The notes beneath the pieces were generated by a model. The model was not told where the DNA came from, did no database searches, and saw only the letters and a list, made by a program, of their open reading frames with translations. A stretch of 64,000 bases of DNA from an uncultured Clostridia bacterium. Lineage in GTDB: Bacteria; Bacillota; Clostridia; Christensenellales; UBA1242. Position 1 is the stretch's first letter; each line of letters opens with the position of its first letter. Positions 29,985-39,771 of this stretch are shown one piece after another. The stretch is from contig CALWTD010000013.1 in NCBI GenBank assembly GCA_944384395.1, positions 37,326 to 101,325 of the forward strand. Reading direction: 5' to 3'. Position numbers and translations under genes: made by a program.

Positions 29985-30446
29985 ATGGCAGGAAAAGTAG
30001 TTCAAATTTGTCAAGAGAAAATAAATCCAATAATAGAAAAAATGGGTTACGAAGTGGTAGAAGTTGAATATGCTAAAAAATCAGATGGCATGAACTTAAC
30101 TTTTTTTATTGACAAAGATGATGGAATAACTATTGAAGATTGCGAAAAAGTTAACCAAGTTATTGAACCACTTTTAGACGAACTTAATCCAACAAATGAT
30201 GCAACTTATATTTTGAATGTAAGTTCGCCAGGAATTGATAGACCAATTAAAACTAATCGAGATTATTTAAGAAATAAAGACAAACTTGTTGAAGTTACTT
30301 TATATAGCGCACAAAATGGTAAAAAGAAATATAAAGGAATATTAAGAATTTTCAATAATGATTTTGTTGAAATTGAAGTAGATGGTGTGGTTATGTCATT
30401 TGAACAAAAGAATGTGGCGCAAGTTAGCCCAGTAATAGAATTTTAA
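29985..30446 (+). CDS. rimP: Ribosome maturation factor RimP
   Basis: Assists 30S subunit maturation. The 153 residues contain the family patterns GYEVVEVEY, LTFFIDKDDGITIEDCEKVNQ near residues 35-55 and LNVSSPGIDRPIKT near 77-90, with an SH3-like C-terminal domain. It begins the nusA-infB operon, the universal arrangement. The GGGGG stretch 4 nt before the ATG acts as the ribosome-binding site. Confidence 0.95.
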   Translation: MAGKVVQICQEKINPIIEKMGYEVVEVEYAKKSDGMNLTFFIDKDDGITIEDCEKVNQVIEPLLDELNPTNDATYILNVSSPGIDRPIKTNRDYLRNKDKLVEVTLYSAQNGKKKYKGILRIFNNDFVEIEVDGVVMSFEQKNVAQVSPVIEF

Positions 30447-30456
30447 GGAGTAAATC

Positions 30457-31596
30457 ATGATAAATAAAGATTTTTTTCAAGCATTAGAAGAAATTGAAAC
30501 AACAAAAAAAATTAATGCTCAACAATTAATTGAAACATTAGAAGCAGCACTTACTTCTGCTTATAAAAAAATGTACGGTGAAGCCAAGAGTGCACAAGTT
30601 AAACTTGTTCCAGAAAAAAATGCAATAAAAATATATAGTTATAAAACAGTTGTAGAGGAAGTTGAAAATCCAGACAAAGAAATTTCTTTGCAGGATGCTC
30701 AACAAATAAAATCTTCTTATAAAGTTGGCGATGAGATTATGCAAGAAGAAAACACAAAAGACTTTGGAAGAATTGCTGCGCAAACAGCAAAACAAGTTGT
30801 TATGCAGAAATTAAAAGAAATGGAAAGACAAATTGCTGTTGATGAATTAAGCGAAAAAGAAGATGAACTTCTTACAACAATAGTAAAAAGAATTGAACAA
30901 AATGTTGTGTATGTTCAGATTGCAGGTTCTCACACAGAAGGCGTTATGCTTGAACAAGATCAAATTCCTGGTGAAAAATTTCATATAAATGATAGGATTA
31001 AGGTATATGTTAAAAAAATAAAAGACTCGTTTAAGGGTGTGCAAATTCAAGTTTCTCGTAGTAATGTTGGATTTTTAAGAAAACTTTTTGAAATAGAAGT
31101 TCCAGAAATTGAAAATGGTGAAGTGGTTATAAAAAACATTGCTAGAGACCCTGGAAACAGAAGTAAAGTTGCAATAATGGCAACCAAACCACATATTGAT
31201 GCACTTGGTGCTTGTGTTGGAAATAGAGGCGTAAGAATTAACACAATCATGAGCGAAATAAATGGTGAAAAAATTGATTTAGTACCATATTCAGATGACC
31301 CATTAGAATATATAGCAAACGCACTTAGCCCTGCAAAAGTTTTAAGTGTTGAAATAAATGAAAGTTTAAAATCTTCAAGAGTTATTGTTCCTGATGATAA
31401 ATTGTCATTGGCAATTGGTAAAATGGGGCAAAATGTTAGACTTGCTGCAAGACTTACAGGTTGGAAGATTGATGTAAAACCAGAAAGTTCAATAAATAAT
31501 AACGAAGTTAAAGAAGTAGAATACGAACTCACCGACCTTGATGACGAAGATGATTCATTTGCAAGTTTAGAAGATATAACCGATGATGGTGAATAA
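30457..31596 (+). CDS. nusA: Transcription elongation/termination factor NusA
   Basis: Modulates pausing, termination and antitermination. Residues 1-125 are the polymerase-binding domain, 135-200 the S1 domain (ILTTIVKRIEQNVVYVQI-like start), and 230-350 two KH domains with the GACVGNRGVRI and IGKMGQNVRLAARLTGW motifs. The protein ends in a short acidic tail (DLDDEDDSF) and lacks the extra C-terminal repeats of enterobacterial NusA, as usual for Firmicutes. Its stop overlaps the ylxR start. Confidence 0.96.
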   Translation: MINKDFFQALEEIETTKKINAQQLIETLEAALTSAYKKMYGEAKSAQVKLVPEKNAIKIYSYKTVVEEVENPDKEISLQDAQQIKSSYKVGDEIMQEENTKDFGRIAAQTAKQVVMQKLKEMERQIAVDELSEKEDELLTTIVKRIEQNVVYVQIAGSHTEGVMLEQDQIPGEKFHINDRIKVYVKKIKDSFKGVQIQVSRSNVGFLRKLFEIEVPEIENGEVVIKNIARDPGNRSKVAIMATKPHIDALGACVGNRGVRINTIMSEINGEKIDLVPYSDDPLEYIANALSPAKVLSVEINESLKSSRVIVPDDKLSLAIGKMGQNVRLAARLTGWKIDVKPESSINNNEVKEVEYELTDLDDEDDSFASLEDITDDGE

Positions 31597-31856
31597 TGAA
31601 AGAAGTTTTAAGAACTTGTTGCGTATGCAGAAAAAAACAAAATAAGTTCCATATGAATAGAATATCAAATCAAGGCGAAAATGTTTTTTTAGATAACAAA
31701 AAAGAACATGGTGGTAAGGCAACCTATGTTTGTAAAAACAATGACTGTTTAAACACACTTGTCAGTAAAAAAGTTTTAAACAGAGTATTTAAACATAATT
31801 TTAATATTGATGTTTATAAAAAATTAAGTGAGGAGTTAATTGATACAAAATATTGA
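31596..31856 (+). CDS. ylxR: YlxR family RNA-binding protein (DUF448)
   Basis: An 86-residue basic protein in its standard place between nusA and ylxQ. The family motif RTCCVCRKKQNKFHMNRI (usual form R.C..C....K..L.R) is near the N-terminus, and GGKATYVCKN follows. YlxR has been reported as a nucleoid- or RNA-associated regulator in other species. The start overlaps the nusA stop (TAATG). Confidence 0.92.
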   Translation: MKEVLRTCCVCRKKQNKFHMNRISNQGENVFLDNKKEHGGKATYVCKNNDCLNTLVSKKVLNRVFKHNFNIDVYKKLSEELIDTKY

Positions 31857-32154
31857 TAAAATAAAAGGTTTAATAAATATAGCAAATAAAGCAGGTTATC
31901 TTATTATAGGCTCAGATGCTTTAAAGGGCTATAATAAAAAATTGTATCTTTTGCTCTATGATTTGGATATAGGTAAAAATACACAAAAAATTGTAAATCA
32001 ATTTAAATTAAATACAGATTGTATTGTTTATGGAATAGAAGATTGTATATATTGTAAAATTGTAAATGTTCCAAATTGTAAAATTGTGGGAATAAAAAAT
32101 AAAGGTTTATCAGAAGAAATAATAAAATATTTGAGAGGTGATTATATTGGCTAA
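31840..32154 (+). CDS. ylxQ: L7Ae-family RNA-binding protein YlxQ
   Basis: A 104-residue protein of the L7Ae/L30e fold that typically binds kink-turn RNA. The N-terminal LINIANKAGYLIIGSDAL pattern is typical. The start is TTG with AGGAG 4 nt upstream; no ATG is available in frame. It overlaps ylxR by 17 nt and ends within the start of infB. Conserved contact residues are less clear than in most YlxQ proteins, and the C-terminal half is divergent, so synteny carries much of the call. Confidence 0.85.
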   Translation: MIQNIDKIKGLINIANKAGYLIIGSDALKGYNKKLYLLLYDLDIGKNTQKIVNQFKLNTDCIVYGIEDCIYCKIVNVPNCKIVGIKNKGLSEEIIKYLRGDYIG

Positions 32155-34687
32155 CCAAGTAGAAAAGCAAAATTCAAATGGATTAAATAATTTAAAATCC
32201 ATATACAAAATTCAAACAAGCGGAGCAATTCAAATTTTTCTTCGTGATTTAAGAGCGTCTAAAAATCAACTAGAGGATGCTATTAGGAAAATTCATGAAC
32301 AAAAAAAACTTCGCGAAAACAAGAAAGATGAAACAATAACAATAAATGTTGAAACAAAAGTTGAAGAAAATGCTCAAGCAAAACCAACTGTTTCAACTGC
32401 ATCAAATCAAGTTCAACAATCAGAAAAAAAACAAGAAGTTTTGAACAATAAGTCATCTCAAAATAGATTTTATAATGATAAATTTAATAAAGAACGTCAA
32501 AATTATAATAATAAACCTTTTAACAAAGAAAGACCAAACAACTTTCAAAAACCATGGGGACAAAAAACTCAAAATAACAACCAAAGACCTTTTGGAAATA
32601 ATCAACAGCACCCATGGAACAAAAATGGACAAACAAGACCATTTGGACAAAGAAATAACAATTTTGCATCATCAAAAGCAAACTCTTTTAAAGTTTTTGA
32701 ACCAACTGAAAGTAGTTCTGTTTTATCACAACCTGAAAGAAATTATGGTAACAAAAATAAATCAAATCGTCAAATAGAAGAAAAGAAACAAATTAGCAAA
32801 AAAGCACTAATAAGAAAAAATATTATTGTAGACGATATGGACCTTGAAGATATTGATGGTATCAGAATGGGCAATAGAAAACTCGTTAAAAAGAAAAAAG
32901 AGCAAAAAACATTTGTTGCTCCAAAAATAGAAAGTGCAACTATTACAACTGAAAATGTTACAGTTAAAACCTTATCAGAAAAAACAGGACGTCCTGTTAG
33001 TGAAATAATAAAACAACTTATGATGTTAGGTGTAATGGCTAATATAAATAGCAGTATTGATTTTGTTACTGCCGAACTTGTTGCAGGAGAACTTGGTGTT
33101 AAACTTGAACATAAAGTTGAAAAATCATTTGAAGAACAAATGCTTGAAGATGTAAAAGTTCACGAAGAAGATGAAAAAGATATGCAAAAAAGACCACCAG
33201 TGGTTGCTGTTATGGGTCATGTTGACCATGGTAAAACATCGCTACTTGACGCAATAAGAAAAACAAATGTTGTAAGTGGCGAAGCAGGTGGAATTACACA
33301 AAAAATAGGTGCATATCAAGTTACTGTAAACAATGAAAAAATAACATTTATAGACACACCAGGTCATGCTGCATTTACTGCAATGCGTGCTCGTGGTGCA
33401 AAAGTAACTGATATAGCAGTTTTGGTTGTTGCCGCCGATGATGGAATTATGCCACAAACAATAGAGGCAATAAATCACATTAAAGCAGCAAATGTTCCAA
33501 TGATTGTTGCAATAAATAAAATTGATAAACCAGAAGCTAATATTGAAAGAGTCAAACAACAACTTGCAGAAAATGGTGTTTTGCCAGAAGAGTGGGGTGG
33601 TGATGCTATTTTGGTTCCAATTTCTGCGAAAAAAGGAATTGGAATTGATGAATTACTAAAAATGATTTTACTTGTTGCCGAAGTTCAAGAATTAAAGGCA
33701 AATCCAAAGCAAAGTGCTGTTGGTACGATAATTGAAGCAGAATTAGATAAAAATAGAGGACCAGTTGCTACTGTTTTAGTTCAAAATGGTACACTTAGAG
33801 TTGGTGATTCAATTATGAGTGGAGTTTCATATGGAAAAGTAAGGGCAATGTATGATGAAAATGGCAAATCTGTTAAGGTTGCTACTCCAAGCACACCTGT
33901 TTCTGTTTTAGGACTTGATTCTGTTCCAAATTCAGGAGAAAAAGTTTTTGCAGTTGACGAAAAATTGTCAAAGCAAGTAATTCAAGAAAGAATTGCAAAA
34001 GCAAAAGAGAATCGTGCAAATTCAACGAGTGGTGTATCTCTTGAAGATTTCATGGATAAAGTTAATGAAGGTAAATTAAAAGCTTTAAATATTATTATAA
34101 AAGCAGATGTTCAAGGCTCTGTTGAAGCATTGAAACAATCACTCACAGCAATAAAAAATGAAGAAGCAAAAGTTGTTTGTATTCACAGTGGTGCAGGAGC
34201 AGTTACAGAATCAGATTTATTGCTTGCTCAAGCATCAAACGCTGTTGTTATAAACTTTAATTTAAAAGCATCTTCAAAAATTGAACAAATAGCAGAATCG
34301 ATGGGTGTTCAAATAAAATCTTATAAAGTTATTTATGAAGTTGTTGATGATGTAACTAATGCACTCAGTGGAATGTTATCTGTAAAATACGAAGAACAAA
34401 CAATTGGACATGCCGAAGTTAGAGCTATGTTCAAGTTATCGACAAGTGGAATTGTTTGTGGTTGTTATGTTAAAGATGGAAAGGTTACAAGAAATTCTTT
34501 TGTAAATGTTTATAGAAACAATGAAAAAATATTGGAAACATCTGTTGAAGCATTAAGAATACAAAAAGACGATAAGGCAGAAGTAAATTACGGCTATGAA
34601 TGTGGTATAAAATTAAAAGATTCAACAGGAGTATCGGTTGGAGATTTACTTGAAATTTATCAAAAAGTTGAAGTAAAAAGAGGTTAA
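32147..34687 (+). CDS. infB: Translation initiation factor IF-2
   Basis: Delivers initiator tRNA to the 30S subunit. After an N-terminal IF2N segment ([21 protein letters not shown]) comes a disordered linker rich in Asn, Gln, Phe and Pro (about residues 105-185) with repeated RPFG, KPFN and PWG-type pieces. The second IF2N domain follows, then the GTPase: GHVDHGKT near residue 352, DTPGH, NKID, and domains II to IV ([19 protein letters not shown]). The TTG at 32147 is chosen because AGAGGTGAT, complementary to the 16S tail, lies just before; the in-frame GTG at 32138 is within that site. Confidence 0.96.
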   Translation: MANQVEKQNSNGLNNLKSIYKIQTSGAIQIFLRDLRASKNQLEDAIRKIHEQKKLRENKKDETITINVETKVEENAQAKPTVSTASNQVQQSEKKQEVLNNKSSQNRFYNDKFNKERQNYNNKPFNKERPNNFQKPWGQKTQNNNQRPFGNNQQHPWNKNGQTRPFGQRNNNFASSKANSFKVFEPTESSSVLSQPERNYGNKNKSNRQIEEKKQISKKALIRKNIIVDDMDLEDIDGIRMGNRKLVKKKKEQKTFVAPKIESATITTENVTVKTLSEKTGRPVSEIIKQLMMLGVMANINSSIDFVTAELVAGELGVKLEHKVEKSFEEQMLEDVKVHEEDEKDMQKRPPVVAVMGHVDHGKTSLLDAIRKTNVVSGEAGGITQKIGAYQVTVNNEKITFIDTPGHAAFTAMRARGAKVTDIAVLVVAADDGIMPQTIEAINHIKAANVPMIVAINKIDKPEANIERVKQQLAENGVLPEEWGGDAILVPISAKKGIGIDELLKMILLVAEVQELKANPKQSAVGTIIEAELDKNRGPVATVLVQNGTLRVGDSIMSGVSYGKVRAMYDENGKSVKVATPSTPVSVLGLDSVPNSGEKVFAVDEKLSKQVIQERIAKAKENRANSTSGVSLEDFMDKVNEGKLKALNIIIKADVQGSVEALKQSLTAIKNEEAKVVCIHSGAGAVTESDLLLAQASNAVVINFNLKASSKIEQIAESMGVQIKSYKVIYEVVDDVTNALSGMLSVKYEEQTIGHAEVRAMFKLSTSGIVCGCYVKDGKVTRNSFVNVYRNNEKILETSVEALRIQKDDKAEVNYGYECGIKLKDSTGVSVGDLLEIYQKVEVKRG

Positions 34688-34688
34688 T

Positions 34689-35057
34689 ATGCAAAATCTA
34701 AGAATTGAAAGAGCAAATTCAGAAGTAGAAAAAGCATTAAATGATATTTTACAAAACAAAATAAATGATCCTAGGCTAAATGAGTTTATTACAATAACAT
34801 ATGTCAATTTGTCTGTTGATTTTAGACATTGTAAAGTGGGTGTTAGTGTATTTACAGGCGATAAAAATATAGTTTTAAAACAACTAAGAAAAAGTGAAGG
34901 CTATATCAAAAGAGAATTAGTGAAAGAAGTAAAACTTCCATATACGCCTGAACTAACATTTATACTTGATGAAGGTGCAAAGCATAGTGAAGAAATAAAT
35001 GCAATATTAAGCACTTTAAATATTCCAAAAGAGAGTGAAGAAGATAATGAAAATTAA
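34689..35057 (+). CDS. rbfA: Ribosome-binding factor A
   Basis: A 122-residue KH-fold protein that binds immature 30S. The pattern LRIERANSEVEKALNDILQNKINDP and the later ITITYVNLSVDFRHCKVGVS are characteristic. The C-terminal tail is acidic. It overlaps the nrnA frame by 11-23 nt and sits in the standard infB-rbfA-nrnA-truB order. Confidence 0.95.
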   Translation: MQNLRIERANSEVEKALNDILQNKINDPRLNEFITITYVNLSVDFRHCKVGVSVFTGDKNIVLKQLRKSEGYIKRELVKEVKLPYTPELTFILDEGAKHSEEINAILSTLNIPKESEEDNEN

Positions 35058-36015
35058 ACTTCTGTTAAAAAAAATAAAACAAAGCAAAAATGTGGCAGTG
35101 TTTGGTCATCAATCGCCAGATGGTGATTGTTTGGGCAGTATATCTGCCATATGTTTTTTATGTAAGAAATACAATAAAAATGTTGATGCTTACATAGATG
35201 ATGTGATATCAAAAAAATATGAGTTTTTAAATTTAAATAATATACAAAACGAAAATGTTGATTTTAATAAATATGATTTAATAATAAGTGTTGATGTTGC
35301 TAGTTTGAAACTTTTAGGTAAATATGGTAATGGCTTTATTAGTCATAAAAATTCTATAGTAATAGATCACCACTATAATAGAGATTTGTTGGGAACAATA
35401 AATTATATAGACAATAAAAAAGCATCATGCTGTGAGATAATATACGAAATAATGAAAGATAGTAAACAAAAGATAAACTCACATATTGCAACTTTGTTGT
35501 ATTTAGGAATCGCAGATGACACGGGTTGTTTTGTGCATGACAATACGGAATATACATCTCATTTAATTGCAAGCGACTTATTTAAATTAGGTGCAAACTA
35601 TAAACTTATAAATTATAATATTTTTAAATTAACAACTCAAAAAACTTTTGACATAACAAATAAATTAAACAATATTATGAAATTTGTTGATGGAGTTAGA
35701 TATGTTATATTAAAAATGGATTTTATGAAAGAAAATGATTTTATAAAACAAGACATTGGTGACTATGTTAATAAACTGGTAAACTTAGAAAATACAAAAA
35801 TAGCGTTTGTTATGACAGAGAAACAAAAATCAGTATATTCAATTAATTTAAGAAGTTTAATAAATTATGATGTTTCAAAAGTTGCTCAAAATTTTAATGG
35901 CGGTGGACATAGACAAGCAGCCGGTGGAGAAGTAAGAGGTAAACTTGATGATTGCGAAAAAGCCGTTGTTAATGAGTGTTTATATTCGATAAAACTGGGA
36001 GATAACAATGTTTGA
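35047..36015 (+). CDS. nrnA: DHH-family nanoRNase / phosphoesterase NrnA
   Basis: Degrades short oligoribonucleotides and pAp, or cyclic-dinucleotide products. DHH domain motifs: GHQSPDGDCLGSISA near residue 20, ISVDVAS, and the DHH of VIDHHYN near residue 108. The DHHA1 part ends with FNGGGHRQAAGG. The start may be ATG 35047 (taken, 322 residues) or GTG 35035. Neither has a strong ribosome-binding site, so translational coupling with rbfA is likely. Confidence 0.9.
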   Translation: MKIKLLLKKIKQSKNVAVFGHQSPDGDCLGSISAICFLCKKYNKNVDAYIDDVISKKYEFLNLNNIQNENVDFNKYDLIISVDVASLKLLGKYGNGFISHKNSIVIDHHYNRDLLGTINYIDNKKASCCEIIYEIMKDSKQKINSHIATLLYLGIADDTGCFVHDNTEYTSHLIASDLFKLGANYKLINYNIFKLTTQKTFDITNKLNNIMKFVDGVRYVILKMDFMKENDFIKQDIGDYVNKLVNLENTKIAFVMTEKQKSVYSINLRSLINYDVSKVAQNFNGGGHRQAAGGEVRGKLDDCEKAVVNECLYSIKLGDNNV

Positions 36016-36679
36016 AAAAAATGGAATAATTGTTTTAAATAAGCCAACAGGTATGTCATCAAGTTTAGCCGTACAAATAGTGAAGCGAACAATAAAACCA
36101 AATAAAATAGGACATTTAGGTACTCTTGATCCACTTGGTACAGGTATACTTTTAATTGCTGTTAACAAAGCAACAAAACTATTTGATGAATATTTAAAAA
36201 AGGATAAAACTTATAGGGCAGTTTTTTATTTTGGAAAAGAAACTGATACACTTGACAGTGAAGGAAAAGTAATTAAAGAAAACGATGTTGATATATCCTT
36301 AAATCGATTAGTTGAAGTCTCAAAAAAGTTTGAGGGTGAGTTTGAACAGATGCCACCACTATATTCAGCAAAAAAAATAAATGGAAAGAAGGCTTATGAA
36401 CTTGCAAGACAGGGCAAAGAAGTTCAGTTAAAAACTAGACATATACACATATATAGTTGTAAAGTATTGAGTCAAATAAAAAAAAATACTTTTATGTTTG
36501 AAATAAAATGTTCTAGTGGTACTTATATAAGAAGTATTTGCAGAGATATTGCTAATGCATTATCAACATATGGTATTATGCTTGCAATAATTCGTACTAA
36601 ATGTGGTATATATACATTAAATGATAGTTGCACACTTGAAGATATAAAGAATAACAATTACAAATTTTATGAAATATAA
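36008..36679 (+). CDS. truB: tRNA pseudouridine(55) synthase TruB, short form
   Basis: Makes pseudouridine 55 in the T-loop of tRNA. Motif GIIVLNKPTGMSS opens the protein, and the catalytic aspartate is in GHLGTLDPLGTGIL near residue 41. YSAKKINGKKAYELARQG and SSGTYIRSICRDI follow. At 223 residues it ends after the catalytic domain. The C-terminal PUA-like extension of many bacterial homologues (near 300 residues) is absent. It overlaps nrnA by 8 nt. No neighbouring frame carries the missing part. ribF and rpsO, often next, are not here. Confidence 0.93.
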   Translation: MFEKNGIIVLNKPTGMSSSLAVQIVKRTIKPNKIGHLGTLDPLGTGILLIAVNKATKLFDEYLKKDKTYRAVFYFGKETDTLDSEGKVIKENDVDISLNRLVEVSKKFEGEFEQMPPLYSAKKINGKKAYELARQGKEVQLKTRHIHIYSCKVLSQIKKNTFMFEIKCSSGTYIRSICRDIANALSTYGIMLAIIRTKCGIYTLNDSCTLEDIKNNNYKFYEI

Positions 36680-36703
36680 ACAAAGATGAAAATGGAGAAA
36701 ATA

Positions 36704-37555
36704 ATGGATAAAGTTAGATTTGGACCATCAGGTAATGAACAAATATTTTATGATGAAGGAAATAAAAGTTCAACACAGGCGCCAAAATGGTTAAAGGAAA
36801 AAGGATTAAGTGCATATGAATTCTCTTTTGGACGTGGAATAAATATTAGCGAGCAAACAGCAAAAATTATTGGTCAAAACGCAAAAGATAATGATATTTT
36901 AGTTTCTGCCCATGCTCCATATTATATTAACCTTGCAAATCCTAGTGAAGAAATGATTCAAAAATCTTTTGGATATATTGAAAAAGGTTTGTATATTTTA
37001 GATTGCTTTGGTGGAAGAGACTACGTTGTTCATGTTGGTTCATGTGGTAAACTTGAAAGAGAAAAAGCGTTAGAGCTTATTAGAACAAATCTAAAAAGAA
37101 TTGTGAACATTGTAAAAGAAAATGGGTTAATAAATGGTAAAAAAATTTGTCTTGAAACAATGGGTAAACCACAACAAATAGGCACATATGAAGAAATTAT
37201 TGATTTGTGTACAATTGATGAATGTTTGGTTCCAACCTTTGATTTTGGACATATAAATGCTCTTGGCGGAGGGTGTCTTAAAACTTATGATGATTATAAA
37301 AAAATATTAGACTTAGCAATAAAAAAATTGGGTGATAGAGCAAAATCATGTCATATACACTTTTCTAAAATTGAGTATGGCAACAAAGGAGAAATTAGAC
37401 ACTTAAATTATGATGACACAATTTATGGACCAGATTTTGAGCCACTTGCAAAAGTTATTAAAGATTTGAATTTAACTCCAACAATTATATGCGAATCAAG
37501 AGATAGAATGATGACTGATAGTTTAATTTTAAAAAATATTTTTGAAAGAGTGTAA
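36704..37555 (+). CDS. Endonuclease IV-like TIM-barrel protein
   Basis: A 283-residue member of the AP-endonuclease 2 / xylose-isomerase-like barrel superfamily. Candidate metal ligands are spaced as in deoxyribonuclease IV: SAHAPYYINLANP near residue 68, VVHVGS near 107, CLETMGK near 148, PTFDFGHINALGGG near 180, CHIHFSKIEYG near 218 and ICESRDR near 262. The branch with FDFGHINA is distinct from classical Nfo, so a DNA-repair role is likely but not certain. The ATG at 36704 has GGAG 6 nt upstream; earlier in-frame ATGs (36686, 36692) do not. Confidence 0.82.
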   Translation: MDKVRFGPSGNEQIFYDEGNKSSTQAPKWLKEKGLSAYEFSFGRGINISEQTAKIIGQNAKDNDILVSAHAPYYINLANPSEEMIQKSFGYIEKGLYILDCFGGRDYVVHVGSCGKLEREKALELIRTNLKRIVNIVKENGLINGKKICLETMGKPQQIGTYEEIIDLCTIDECLVPTFDFGHINALGGGCLKTYDDYKKILDLAIKKLGDRAKSCHIHFSKIEYGNKGEIRHLNYDDTIYGPDFEPLAKVIKDLNLTPTIICESRDRMMTDSLILKNIFERV

Positions 37556-37557
37556 AA

Positions 37558-38112
37558 ATGATTTATAAATTGTGTTTAGGTGATGTCCAAGAAAATTGTT
37601 ATATAATAACGAATAGCAAAAATCAATGTGTTATTATTGATGCTGGCGAAGAATTTGAAAAAATTAAGGGTTTTGTTGATAGAAATAACTTAAAAATATG
37701 TGGTATTTTGTTAACACATGGACATTTTGACCATTGTGCATCTTGTAAAAAATTTCAAGATTTGGGTGTTAAAATTTATATTCATAAAGATGATGCAGAT
37801 AAATTATGTACAAATAACAATTTGGCTTATTTATTTGGAAGGTCATTTGCAAAACTTAATGCAGATGTTGAATTTGATGAAGGTGAACTCAAAGTAGGCG
37901 AATTTGATTTTAAAGTTATTTACACTCCGGGGCATAGTAAAGGAAGTGTTGCTTTTGTCTACAAAAACAATATTTTTGTTGGTGACACAATATTTTATAA
38001 TGGTGTTGGGCGAACAGATTTTTATGATGGCTCAGAAGAACAACTAATAAAAAGTATTCAAAAATTAAAACCATACTTAAATGGCGATTATAAAATATTT
38101 TATGGACACTAA
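37558..38112 (+). CDS. Metallo-beta-lactamase fold hydrolase (glyoxalase II-like), C-terminally short
   Basis: A 184-residue MBL-fold protein of the YqgX/GloB-like group. Zinc ligands: LTHGHFDH near residue 55, TPGHSKGS near 124, VGDTIF near 141 and the final FYGH. Homologues continue after the last His with GPxTxxxxE..NP, about 15-20 residues. Here the stop comes directly after the His, so the metal set is kept but the tail is lost. It follows the barrel gene by 2 nt and was probably cotranscribed. Confidence 0.85.
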   Translation: MIYKLCLGDVQENCYIITNSKNQCVIIDAGEEFEKIKGFVDRNNLKICGILLTHGHFDHCASCKKFQDLGVKIYIHKDDADKLCTNNNLAYLFGRSFAKLNADVEFDEGELKVGEFDFKVIYTPGHSKGSVAFVYKNNIFVGDTIFYNGVGRTDFYDGSEEQLIKSIQKLKPYLNGDYKIFYGH

Positions 38113-38119
38113 AAAATGG

Positions 38120-38149
38120 TTGATTATTTTTTGTTGTGTGTGTTATACT
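38120..38149 (+). promoter_or_regulatory. efp promoter
   Basis: TTGATT, 18-nt spacer, TATACT with TGT before it (extended -10). Confidence 0.6.
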
Positions 38150-38181
38150 TTAATGAATTTTAATTAAGGAGTAAAAATTAA

Positions 38182-38742
38182 ATGATTACAGCAGGTGATT
38201 TTAGAAAAGGTGTAACTTTTGAAATGGATGGAAATGTTTATGTTGTTGTAGATTTCCTTCATGTTAAGCCGGGAAAAGGTTCTCCATTTGTAAGAACAAA
38301 AATAAAAAATGTTATTACAGGACAAGTTTTAGAAAGAACATTTAACCCAACAGACAAATTCCAAGTTGCAGTTATTGAAAGAAAAGAAATGCAATACTTA
38401 TACAACGAAGGTGATTTATATTACTTTATGGATATGGAAACATATGACCAAATTCCATTAAATAAATCACAAGTTGAAGATGCAATGAATTTTATGACTG
38501 AAAATATGTCAGCAACTATTCAATTTTATAAAGGAACTGCATTTTCAGTTGAACCACCAACATTTGTTGAATTGACTATTGTTGATTGCGAACCTGGTAT
38601 TCAAGGCGATACAGCAAAATCTAGTTATAAACCAGCAAAATTGGAAACTGGTTACACAATAAATGTTCCACTTTTTGTTAACAATGGAGAAAAAATTCGT
38701 GTAGATACAAGAGATGGTTCATACATGGAAAGAGTTAAATAA
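38182..38742 (+). CDS. efp: Elongation factor P
   Basis: Relieves ribosome stalling at polyproline. The KOW domain starts [17 protein letters not shown], and the loop carrying the modifiable lysine is [14 protein letters not shown] near residue 32. Two OB domains follow; the family end signature [23 protein letters not shown] is present. Length 186 is standard. No modifying enzyme is adjacent. It precedes spoIIIA as in Bacillus but has its own promoter and terminator. Confidence 0.97.
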   Translation: MITAGDFRKGVTFEMDGNVYVVVDFLHVKPGKGSPFVRTKIKNVITGQVLERTFNPTDKFQVAVIERKEMQYLYNEGDLYYFMDMETYDQIPLNKSQVEDAMNFMTENMSATIQFYKGTAFSVEPPTFVELTIVDCEPGIQGDTAKSSYKPAKLETGYTINVPLFVNNGEKIRVDTRDGSYMERVK

Positions 38743-38764
38743 TTAAATTATATTTTTATGTCGA

Positions 38765-38801
38765 AATATGTAATACTTTTTAGTATTGCATATTTTTTTT
38801 T
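38765..38801 (+). terminator. efp terminator
   Basis: Stem AATATGTAATACT/AGTATTGCATATT (one T-G pair), short T loop, then a run of Ts. Confidence 0.85.
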
Positions 38802-38856
38802 GTTTTATGTTATCTTCCTAACTTTTTAAAAATATATTACCTTAGGGAGAAAACAA

Positions 38857-39768
38857 ATGTTACAAGAAGTTTTATCAGAAAAATTGTCAAATATAATAAA
38901 TTACAAAATTGCATTTAGCGAACTAAGCGAAATTAGAATTAGAAAAGACAAGCCAATTATTGTTTTTATAAAGGGACAACCATATTATATTTGCGAAAAA
39001 GGACTCACTTGCAATATAAACAGTGCTATTTTTGCAAACAAAGAAATGATAGATGACATAGTTTATAAAGCAAGTGATTTTTCCATATACTCTGTAAACG
39101 AACAAATTAAACAAGGATTTATAATGCTTGAAAATGGAGTAAGAATTGGTCTTTGTGGAAGTGTTGTTACAGAAAACAACCAAATAAAAACAATGATAAA
39201 TTGGACAAGTTTAAATATTCGTATTCCACATCAAATTAAAAATATGTCGCTTTGTGCTTTTGATGACATTGTTAGTGAAAACGGATTAAAAAATACTTTG
39301 ATAATTTCACCACCAGGAGCAGGAAAAACAACATTTTTAAGAGATTTTGTATATCAATTAAGCGAAAACAATTATTGTTTAAATGTTTGTATTATTGATG
39401 AAAGAGGTGAAATTGCAGGTGGAGATAACAGTGGAATAAATTTAGGAAATTTTTGTGATGTAATTAGTTATTGCACAAAAAAACAAGGTTTTAATCAATG
39501 TATTAGGTCCATGAATCCATCTTTAATTGTAACTGATGAAATTGGCAACGAAGAAGATTGTAACAGTTTAATTGATGCGATGAATTGTGGTGTTAAAGTT
39601 ATTGCAACTATTCATGCGTCAAGTATTGAAGAACTTAAAAGAAAAAAGTTTTTTGAGAAATTACCACAATATTACTTTGAAAGATACGTTCTTTTATCAA
39701 ATAGAGAAGGCCCTGGAACATACGAGGGAACATATAATGAAAAATTTGCAAAAATAGTTAAATGGTGA
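38857..39768 (+). CDS. spoIIIAA: Stage III sporulation protein AA (ATPase)
   Basis: A secretion-type ATPase energising the SpoIIIA-SpoIIQ channel between mother cell and forespore. The 303-residue protein has Walker A SPPGAGKTTFLRD near residue 153, IIDERGEIAG, and Walker B LIVTDEIGNEED near residue 225. It opens the eight-gene spoIIIA operon. A mother-cell sigma-E promoter is expected upstream but the AT-rich sequence gives no confident match. The ribosome-binding site is GGGAG. Confidence 0.96.
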   Translation: MLQEVLSEKLSNIINYKIAFSELSEIRIRKDKPIIVFIKGQPYYICEKGLTCNINSAIFANKEMIDDIVYKASDFSIYSVNEQIKQGFIMLENGVRIGLCGSVVTENNQIKTMINWTSLNIRIPHQIKNMSLCAFDDIVSENGLKNTLIISPPGAGKTTFLRDFVYQLSENNYCLNVCIIDERGEIAGGDNSGINLGNFCDVISYCTKKQGFNQCIRSMNPSLIVTDEIGNEEDCNSLIDAMNCGVKVIATIHASSIEELKRKKFFEKLPQYYFERYVLLSNREGPGTYEGTYNEKFAKIVKW

Positions 39769-39771
39769 AAT

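Noticed and set aside
31047-31532. 161-residue minus-strand frame inside nusA
   Set aside because: Antisense shadow; NusA KH domains occupy this DNA.
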